Positions 36,539-44,129 of a stretch of DNA of 64,000 nt are shown here, one piece after another (within the stretch, counting starts at the first letter, position 1; each line of letters begins with the position of its first letter). Origin of the DNA: Lolium rigidum (lineage: Eukaryota > Streptophyta > Magnoliopsida > Poales > Poaceae). Under the pieces are notes generated by a model, which was not told where the DNA came from, did no database searches, and worked only from the letters and a program-made list of their open reading frames with translations. The stretch spans positions 347,773,617 through 347,837,616 of the forward strand of contig NC_061513.1 in NCBI RefSeq assembly GCF_022539505.1. Direction: 5' to 3'. Position numbers and translations under genes: made by a program.

Positions 36539-37327
36539 TTACACAGGATCTACCAGCTGCGTGTTCAAGGCGCAGATTTCGACCAAGTCGGTCTTCAGTT
36601 CAGCTTCGGGGCCTTCTGCTCCCTTGAGGGAGTGAACGACGAGAGCTTCCTCAGCTTCAATGAGCTGTTTTGTTGCCCGATCCAAGGCAGCAAATGGAGA
36701 GGCTTGCGGTTCCTGGCGGGCTCTCTTGATGCATCGGCTCTCTGTTCGTAGGCTGCCCTGCCCCGCTCTGATGGGAGTTTGGGAAACGGCAGGTTCAGTG
36801 GCTGACCTTTTCTTGGAAGCCGACAGTGGCAGGTCTGGCTGGTTTTGCGTGGTGGTGTCCTCAGAGGTGCCCGAGCTTGAGCCTCGTCGGCTGGACTGCG
36901 TCTCCTCGCTGGTATTGTCTTCAGTGGAGGTCTGGAAGAGCAGGATTAATGGACACTGACATGCTATAAAAGCCTAGAAGGATGAATGGAACAAGATGGG
37001 GTATAGAACAGCTTACATATAAGCTTTCTGGAGCTGGCGCAGGGTTTTTGCCCTTCAAAGTTTTCCTGGCAGCTACTTTTCTCACTACTGTTCTCGCCCT
37101 GACTGAGGCTCGGGGGGCAGCTGGCCCTGAAGAGTCTTTACTCTTGGGAGTCGATTTTATTGGAATCGGCTGGCTCTGCATCACAACCTTTTTAAAAAAG
37201 GTGGTGAGTTCTTGCAGAAGAGGATCACTGGAGCTGGTGGGAGGAATTTAAAGGGGGATCCATCATCATTGACAGGCTCTGGGCCATCTTGTTGCTGCAA
37301 AGAAACGGAAGCAGGGTTATAAAGCAT
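36539..37327 (-). CDS. Antisense two-exon gene of Gypsy E (unknown basic protein), one frame error
   Basis: On the minus strand an ATG at 37327 opens exon 1 (37327-37017). It ends at a GTAAGC donor (37016). A TTCCAG acceptor ends at 36932, giving an 85-base intron. Exon 2 (36931-36539) is open for 130 codons to TAA although it contains no ATG, so an ORF finder misses it. Exon 1's final frame meets exon 2 in phase 0. The product is Lys/Arg/Ser/Pro-rich (KSTPKSKDSSGPAAPRASVR; then KKRSATEPAVSQTPIRAG) and ends with a Glu/Leu helix-like tail. Exon 1 carries one internal frame change near 37245, so this copy may be inactive. It could be a Tat-type additional ORF. Splicing is predicted, not shown. 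Confidence 0.55.
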
Positions 37328-37474
37328 CACCGGAAACTATCGCGAGGAGATTTGCGAGCAAGTGGCACCTGTTCGCGAAGTATCGGCTTCGGCGTCAAGT
37401 TGTTTCAGCAACGGTCCTAGGGCTCTCCGAAGGCATGGGTCTTCCACATTATCCACCAGATCTCAAAGTCATCA

Positions 37475-37640
37475 GTCGAAGAGATGAAGGATAGATTGTG
37501 AGGGACCGATGTGTTGCCATCGGCTCATTGAGCATTGACCAAGTTGACAATCGCTCCTTAGTCGAAGAAATGAAGGATAGATTGTGAGGGACCGATGCGT
37601 TGCCATCGGCTCATTGGGCATTGACTAAGTTGACAATCGG
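37475..37640 (+). repeat. 86-bp tandem repeat, two units, in Gypsy E
   Basis: Units start at 37475 and 37561 with GTCGAAGA(G/A)ATGAAGGATA and run through AGGGACCGATG..TTGCCATCGG to TTGACAATCG. Each unit contains a CCGATG-6-CATCGG hairpin. It lies between the two antisense coding units. Confidence 0.88.
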
Positions 37641-37821
37641 CAAAGTCAGTGTGAGGGGAAATCGGCTAAATTAGCATAAAGGAAATCGGCAAAATCAAAT
37701 TGAAGGAAATTCTTCATTGATAACGGGATTCCTTACATAAAGAGCTGATTGCTCTCAAAAGGAAGTACCAGGGGATACATTGCCCCATCTAGTACTACTG
37801 ATCCTATGCTAAGGGTCCTAT

Positions 37822-38328
37822 CTATGGGCCGTCGCTGCCCTCGTCGTCGCCATCGTCGCCGCTGTCAGCGCTACTCCCGGCTGGCTCGTCGTCGCTGCTG
37901 CCGCGGCCGCCGGCAGGGCCCTCGTTGTCCTCGTCCTCCTCGTCAGCGTCGTCGTCGCTGTCGAAGTCGCTGAGGTTCCCCGGCCAGGGCCAGAAGCGCT
38001 TGGCCGGCGGTTCATCGGAGGAGGTGTCGTCCTCCTCCTCCTCCTCCTCCTCCTCGAAGGAGGTGAAGTCGTCCCAGGAGAAGTGATCGTCATCGCTCTC
38101 CTCCTCCGTTTCCCCGTCGGCAAGGAAGCGGAGGTCACTTTCCCCGTCGGTCGAGGACTTGTCGTCCTCAGACCGGACGGAGAAGTCGTGATCGGACTCG
38201 TCCCCGTCTTCTATGGCGCGGCGAATGTAGGCCTCGTGGGCCTCCTCCGGGTCCCACTCCGGCGTCGGCTCGCGGGAGGGGGAGGACTGGGTGGAAAGAC
38301 CCGACGAGGCAGAGGAGGAAGAAGACAT
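37822..38328 (-). CDS. Antisense acidic Ser-rich protein of Gypsy E (168 aa)
   Basis: An uninterrupted minus-strand frame starts MSSSSSASSGLSTQSSPSRE, continues with a mixed segment, and becomes almost pure Glu/Asp/Ser (FEEEEEEEEDD, later DSDDDADEEDEDNEGP). The start codon is about 280 bases inside the 3' LTR border. It ends with TAG at 37822. Acidic tracts are partly due to GAG/GAC triplet runs, so composition alone is weak evidence. The Ser-rich N-terminus and position match my recollection of antisense ORFs in related cereal Gypsy elements. No known domain. Confidence 0.5.
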   Translation of the reverse strand: MSSSSSASSGLSTQSSPSREPTPEWDPEEAHEAYIRRAIEDGDESDHDFSVRSEDDKSSTDGESDLRFLADGETEEESDDDHFSWDDFTSFEEEEEEEEDDTSSDEPPAKRFWPWPGNLSDFDSDDDADEEDEDNEGPAGGRGSSDDEPAGSSADSGDDGDDEGSDGP

Positions 38329-38605
38329 GGTGGCAGAGGAGGGCTTTTTGGAGTGCTAATGCGAAGGGGATGAAGAAGTGAACTGCAGGATGCGGTTAAA
38401 ATAGAGGCGATATAGTGGAGATGATTCAATGCTGCAGCGGTTCCCGAGGATGTAGTGCCAAAACCATCAAATCTTGCAGAGAAGTTGATAAGGCAAGACA
38501 TCATGATGAAGGATACTGCGACGGTTCTGCTCTGTAACGACATGACCCGACGAAGGAAAATCAGAGTGCTTTTGGAATTATCATTTCCAAAACCAGGGGG
38601 GCATG

Positions 38606-39765
38606 TGTTATCACCAGAATTTGACTGGATCAGAGGTGGGCCGCGATTAAGATGGGCTTGAAGAATATACCTGGAAGGAATACATTGAATCGGCCTTGTA
38701 TACAAAGTTTGGGCTAGTTTGCCCGTGTATCTGTAAATATAGTAGACACGTGTCGGTTAGATAGAATTTGGCTCGTGCACGGTTGGGATTATTCCCACGT
38801 TAGAAAGTCTACGGACTATAAATATGTATCTAGGGTTATTGAGAAAAACAACAATCACATTCATCACAAACCAATCTAGGCGCATCGCCAACCCCTTGTT
38901 TCGAGGGTTTCTTCCGGGTAAGCATCATGCTGCCTAGATCGCATCTTGCGATCTAGGCAGTACACGTTTATTCGTTGTTCATGCATTGCTCGTGCTGAAG
39001 CCTTGTTGATGGCGAGCAACGTAGTTATCATAGATGTGTTAGGGTTAGCATTGTTTTATCGTATCATATGCTTTCGTCCGTGCAACCCTTAGACGTCTAG
39101 CCGCCCTTACACCTATCTTAGGTGTAAGGGCGGCACCTCGCTTGATCATTATTTAGTAGATCCGATCCGTTATGATTGCTCCTTGTTCTTCAAGGATTAG
39201 TTTAATATCTGCATAGTTAGGCCTTACAAACGGGTTGAAGGATCCAGTGGCACGTAGGGTGTGGTTTGCTAGCCCTAGATAAGATGTTCCGGGGATCAAC
39301 TTCATGTTGGTTTTTAGGCCTTGTCTAGGGTCGGTTTATTATCACCGTGCGTGGCCGCCAGGCTCAATCACGCGTAGGATGTTCCGATTATGTGGTGAAA
39401 ACCCTAAATCGTCGTAGGTCGTTTTAGCCACATATTGATCAAGCAGGACCACCATGTGTTCGTATACCTCATACGGATCATGGGTGGATCGGCTCCTTGA
39501 GCCGATTCACGGGACAACCCGAGAGCCGATCGAGGCTCGTATTTAATGTTTACGTGTATGCCATGCGGGAAACTAAGCGAAGCAAATCCATCACCTTCCC
39601 GACCAGGTATAGGTCAGGTGGCACGCCCTTGCACCAGCATCGGACGTGCGTGCCGAGTCTTTGCGGGCCGTCGCTCGAGGGACCAGGGCCAGCCGCAGTC
39701 CTGGGAGCCTCCCGGCTCTACTGTGTTGCCCGTCGCTGCTCGCCGGTGGGTTTCTGACCGCAACA
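38606..39765 (+). repeat. 3' LTR of Gypsy E
   Basis: Preceded by the purine tract CAGGGGGGCA. Same TATA (38817-38823) and hairpins (38932-38958, 39101-39133, and the ATCGGCTC hairpin near 39487-39505) as in the 5' LTR. Followed by CCTTC and then the Copia C coding sequence. Confidence 0.94.
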
Positions 39766-39770
39766 CCTTC

Positions 39771-41778
39771 TCCACTCCCGGCATCACGGTTCAAGTATCT
39801 TATCTTGCAGAGTCTTTGTCTTTTCCTGCAGATGAACCGGTTACGAGTGAGCATATGCGCAAATATGACCTGACCTATTTGTCTACTGATCCTCTTCCTA
39901 GTGTTGTGCTGTCTACACAGGAACATGCGCTGGAGAGTCGTCTGCCGCACCGCCAGCGCCGCCCGTTCGTGGGTCTGCCGTCGAGCCGATCGACGTGCAT
40001 GGCGCATGCACGCCTCCCCCTGGTCCGTCGCTCGGTTCGTCCGCAGCGGTGCCTGAGCCCTCGCCAGCTGCCTCTCCGGGGCAGTCCTCGCCAGCTCCCT
40101 CGCCAGCTGCTGGTGCTATACCACTGGCTTCCCCCCTTTTTACCTACGCCTGCTGTGCCCGAGCGTCGGATGGTCACACGCCACCAGGACAACACTCGGA
40201 AGGAGAAGGTGTACACCGATGGCACGGTCCGATATGATCCACGCCGCCGTGCTTTCTTTGCCGCGCCGCACTCCCATCGGATGCCCTGCAGGAGCCAGCG
40301 TGGCATGCCGCCATGAGCGAAGAATTTGCTGCACTTTGTCAGAATCAGACCTGGGTTTTGGTACCTCGACCGCCTGGAGTAAATGTCGTTGGCAGCAAAT
40401 GGATATTCAAGACTAAACATCGTCCCGATGGCACCATTGATAAACACAAAGCCCGGCTAGTTGCTCGAGGCTTCACTCAGCAGCAAGGCATTGACTATGG
40501 TGATACTTTCAGCCCGGTTGTGAAGCCTGCTACTGTCCGTCTGGTTCTTTCGCTTGCTGTGTCCCGTGGCTAGGCTCTCCGGCAAATCGATGTCAGCAAT
40601 GCGTTCCTTCATGGGTTTCTGAATGAAGATGTGTATATGCAGCAGCCGCCAGGGTTTGAGGATGCTCGCTTTCCCTCCCATGTGTGCAAGCTCCAACGAT
40701 CTATCTATGAAACAGTCGCCTCGAGCATGGTATGCCCGTTTGAGTCATCTCCTATATCAGTTGGGTTTTATCTCTTCTAAGGCAGACACTTCGCTGTTCA
40801 TTTTTCGGCGTCGTGGCGTTCACATCTTTATGCTTGTCTATGTGGATGATATAGTCATTGCTGGATCCTCGCCAGGAGCTGTTGATGTTCTGGTTCGTTC
40901 ACTATCAGCCAACTTCCCAATTAAGGATTTGGGTGTTCTTGACTACTTCCTTGGATTGGAGGTCTCTTACAATTCAGGGGTATGTCATTGACTCAGCGGA
41001 AGTATGCTCTTAATCTCCTGCATAGAGTCAATATGGAGAATTGTAATGCAGCCCCTACACCGCTTGTTCCGTCGGAGAGGTTGTCACGGGATGAAGGAGC
41101 GCCTCTTGGTGCGGATGACTCATTCAGATATCGTAGTGTGGTTGGAGCATTGCAGTACTTGACGCTCACACGTCCCGACATCTCCTTTGCTGTTAATAAG
41201 TTGTGTCAGTTTCTCTCGCAGCCCACTGAAGTGCACTGGGAGGCAGTGAAGCGTATACTGCGGTATGTTAAAGGGACATTACAAACTGGCTTGCAAATCC
41301 GCAAGTCTCCACTGGCTGGCATCAGTATATTTACAGATGCAGACTAGGCAGGTGATGTTGATGATAGACGCTCCACAAGTGGCTTTGCTGTGTTTGTTGG
41401 TCCGAATCTCATTTCTTGGAGTTCGAAGAAGCAGCCTACAATGTCCAGATCGAGCACCGAAGCTGAGTATAAAGCTTTGGCTAATGGCGCTGCTGAAGCC
41501 AAATGGGTAGACTCACTACTCAAGGAACTTGGTGTGACTAAGCAGCGAAGATATTATGGTGTGATAACCTTGGGGCAACGTATCTGACCGCGAATCCAGT
41601 CTTTCACGCTCGAACAAAGCACATTGAGATCGATTTCTATTTTGTGCGGGAACGAGTAGCAGCAGGCGAACTGGATGTCAGATTTATTTCCACTAACGAT
41701 CAGGTGGCTGATGTATTTACTAAACGAGCTACACGACTCATGCTAGATAGATTTAAGTCCAATCTAAACCTTGTATAG
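39771..41778 (+). pseudogene. Copia C reverse transcriptase and RNase H (3' half of polyprotein)
   Basis: Resumes Copia C after element E. After a Pro/Ser-rich linker, RT shows [46 protein letters not shown] and the catalytic YVDDIVIAG (about 40840). RNase H shows [36 protein letters not shown] and [10 protein letters not shown], ending with TAG at 41776-41778. Defects: in-frame stops at 40572-40574 and 41345-41347 (where DADW would be expected), and frame changes near 40315, 40710, 40980 and 41560. Confidence 0.92.
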
Positions 41779-41797
41779 TGGTTCAGATTGAGGGGTA

Positions 41798-41926
41798 TGT
41801 TAGAGTTATATTTAGCCCCTAGCTGTACGAGTCGTATTGTACATGTATTATACCTGATCATGCATATATAAAGTGAGACCGTGAGGGCTTAGACCCCACG
41901 GAAAACCCCAATCCTTTTCTCAAACT
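41798..41926 (+). repeat. 3' LTR of Copia C, upstream of the GST gene
   Basis: 129 bp, same length as the 5' LTR with only a few changes. It carries the TATATAAAG box (about 41865-41873) in the orientation of the GST gene, whose ATG is 370 bases downstream. Confidence 0.92.
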
Positions 41927-42295
41927 CTCCCCCTCCGGTACGCACGAGAAGAGGAAGAGGCGCACCCACGGCGAAAGTGGCAAGGCAGGAAAGTCAGGTA
42001 AACCGCATCTCCTCTCTCCTTTTGACCTATTCTACCGTTCTATATACCCATCTCGACCAAAATCTTTAAAATCCTTGGTTTGTGATACCAAGTTTTCTCT
42101 GAAATTGAGAGGGATGAGTAGGAGAGCGAAGATGATCCCTTAAATTTCGCTCTGTATGCTGTTGGTCTTGTGTTCAAGCTATATACTGGTGGGCCGGCTG
42201 TAGGCTGTTGGTGCAGCAGCGCACAAGCTGGATTTGCTCGAGGTGAAGTACCAGAGTTCATCTTTCGCTTGTGCTCTCTCATCCATCACCAGAGC
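41927..42295 (+). promoter_or_regulatory. GST 5' leader region, cut from its distal flank by Copia C
   Basis: Begins with the second CTCCC target duplication. The GC-rich stretch to 41997 could be a leader exon ending AAAGTCAG before a GTAAAC donor-like sequence; the stretch near 42190-42295 could be the next leader exon. Before insertion of C this continued from 22250-22384. Promoter elements are not clear. Confidence 0.45.
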
Positions 42296-43168
42296 ATGGC
42301 GCCGGTGAAGGTGTTCGGGTCGGCGGCGTTCACGAACGTGGCTCGGGTGCTGGTGTGCCTGGAGGAAGTCGGCGCCGACTACGAGATCGTCGACATCGAC
42401 TTCCACGTCAAGGAGCACAAAGGCCCTGAACACCTCGCCAGAAACGTAAGAACCAACTGCAGTTCTTCTACTAGACATAGGAGAGACTCAGAGAAGTATT
42501 GGATTATAGAAGTATTGCGCCCTGGATGCTAATTTACCTACCCTGCTTTTCCCCAATCATCAGCCATTTGGACAGGTTCCGGCGTTCCAGGACGGCGACC
42601 TGATGCTGTTCCGTGAGCTCACTAACCTCTCTTCAAAATCACTATCAGCATTCAAGTAAAGTCAGTTTCTAGTTAGTTATACATCTCCATCTCCTCCACA
42701 GAGTCCCGAGCAATATCGCGGTACGTTCTGAGCAAGTACAAGACCGACGAGGTCAACTTGCTGAGGGAGGGAGAGGGCGACCCCGAGGAGTCCGCGCTCG
42801 TGGACGTCTGGCTGGACGTGGAGGCCCTCCAGTACGACCCCGCCATGAGCTCGGTCTTCTTCCAGCACCGCGTCGTGCCGGCGCTGGGCGGGACGCCGGA
42901 TGAAAGCTTCATTGGCGAGAGCGTCGAGAAGCTGAAGAATGTGCTGGACGTGTACGAGGCCCGGCTGACGAAGCACAGGTACCTGGCGGGGGATTTCGTG
43001 AGCCTGGCGGACCTCAGCCATTTCCCCGAGGCGCACTACTTCATGGAGTTGCCATACGCGGCGGTGTTCGACTCGTACCCTCGCGTCAGGGCGTGGCTGG
43101 AGGATCTGTTCGCCAGACCGGCAGTCAAAAAGGTCGTCTCCCTCATGGCCAATGACTTTAGTGGATGA
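42296..43168 (+). CDS. GSTF: Glutathione S-transferase, phi class (GSTF), 3 exons
   Basis: Exons 42296-42445, 42564-42612 (49 bases, the usual phi-class exon 2) and 42702-43168 join in frame to 221 codons. Introns have GTAAGA...CAG and GTGAGC...ACAG ends. The thioredoxin-like domain covers residues ~3-80: VKVFG start, FTNVARVLVCLEEVG, NPFGQVPAFQDGD with the cis-Pro, then QSRAISRY. The helical domain follows (ALVDVWLDVEAL, YEARL..HRYLAGDFVSLADLSH). GSTFs conjugate glutathione to electrophiles and herbicides in the cytosol. Oddity: Phe stands where most phi GSTs have the catalytic Ser (S.TNVARV). It faces the SKP1-prolidase gene tail to tail. The upstream region was altered by insertion of Copia C. 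Confidence 0.92.
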
Positions 43169-44129
43169 CGTGAGAGTCTCTTGATGGATGTCGCATGATT
43201 TCCCTCTTACTAGTAGGATCTGAGAAGAAGTATCTTGTTTGAAGATTGTACACTTGCCTTTGTCCAGTGAGAAAAGTCGAATTATGTCATTGTCATGTAT
43301 GCATGCTTGGATATTGCGTGTGATTTGCAGTATATGCAGGGTATTGAATCTTACACCATTTAGGATCAAAGTCTTTCATACATAAGTTGGTACGTGATTG
43401 TTGTAAAAAAAGACGAGTTGAACTCGCCTTTGCCTTCTCAAAATCTATTTTCAGAAAACGTCCTCTAGCTTTTTCTGGTCAAGCTCATTAATTGTTTCGT
43501 GGAAGAATGAGTTGAAATCGGTAAAAAGTTGGCTTGGCATGGTTGCGGTCTAGGAAAGGTACAACCAGCGGGCTAGGGATTAATAACACCCTAGCATGGC
43601 GCACTTGTGCCAACTATTGCCCTTTTTGGCAAAAATTTGTGGTCCACACGTTTTCCGTACATAGAGAATGGGGGAGTCGGAGGCTAGCAAAAATATGAAA
43701 CAACATGGTACACATCTCTGGATCGAATCTTATTCATCGAGGACGCGAACTCAGTCGTTTCGGTACGGCGAACCCCCGTACGATAATGATCCTGACTCCT
43801 GAATTCAGCTATTGCATTTTGTCAAAAACCCTTTGCTCTAAAACCATCTCGCGTCCACATACCACACTCACATGTATTGCTGAAAGATGCTCAGTACAAT
43901 ATCGTTAAAATCATACAATTTACATTGTAAAATACTGCCATGTGTGATCTGGTTGTCGTAAAATACAAGGGTGTATGCATTATGGTAAAGTAAGTGCACT
44001 TGAGAACCGTCTTGTAACTAGCTGAATGCAAACCACATTGTCTATGGAACGGCTATACTGGAAGGACATCGCTAATTCAACTGAAAAAAAAAGGTAAACC
44101 CAAAGCTCACATAAACAACGACATAAACT
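43169..44129. other. Intergenic between convergent GST and SKP1-prolidase genes
   Basis: Holds both 3' untranslated regions. It is duplicated, with changes, at 54290-56726, where a 1.39-kb retroposon has also been inserted. No separate gene seen. Confidence 0.7.

Larger units (their letters stand above)
31513..39765 (+). mobile_element. Gypsy-type retrotransposon E with gag-protease and antisense genes, no pol
   Basis: LTRs of about 1160 bp (31513-32671 and 38606-39765), TGTTATCACC...GACCGCAACA, with target duplication CCTTC (31508-31512 and 39766-39770). Sense coding holds gag and a retropepsin-like domain only; I find no RT, RNase H or integrase. The 2.5 kb between the protease and the 3' LTR carries two antisense coding units. 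That layout recalls Tat-lineage Ty3/gypsy elements, which are known for extra ORFs in this position; the lineage call is inference. The LTRs differ by few substitutions, so the insertion is recent. It interrupts the Copia C integrase. Confidence 0.93.
22385..41926 (+). mobile_element. Short-LTR Copia retrotransposon C, split by elements D and E
   Basis: Two 129-bp LTRs (22385-22513 and 41798-41926) are flanked by the target duplication CTCCC (22380-22384 and 41927-41931). A tRNA-iMet primer site directly abuts the 5' LTR. Removing D (22640-29358) and E (31513-39765) with their own target duplications leaves about 4.56 kb with gag, protease, integrase, RT and RNase H in Copia order. Several stops, frame changes and a deletion in integrase make it inactive. 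It is inserted in the 5' flank of the GST gene, in the same orientation. Confidence 0.93.

Noticed and set aside
36982..37251. 89-codon + strand frame in Gypsy E with hydrophobic stretch
   Set aside because: It is the complement of the antisense exon 1, which has splice signals and coherent composition.
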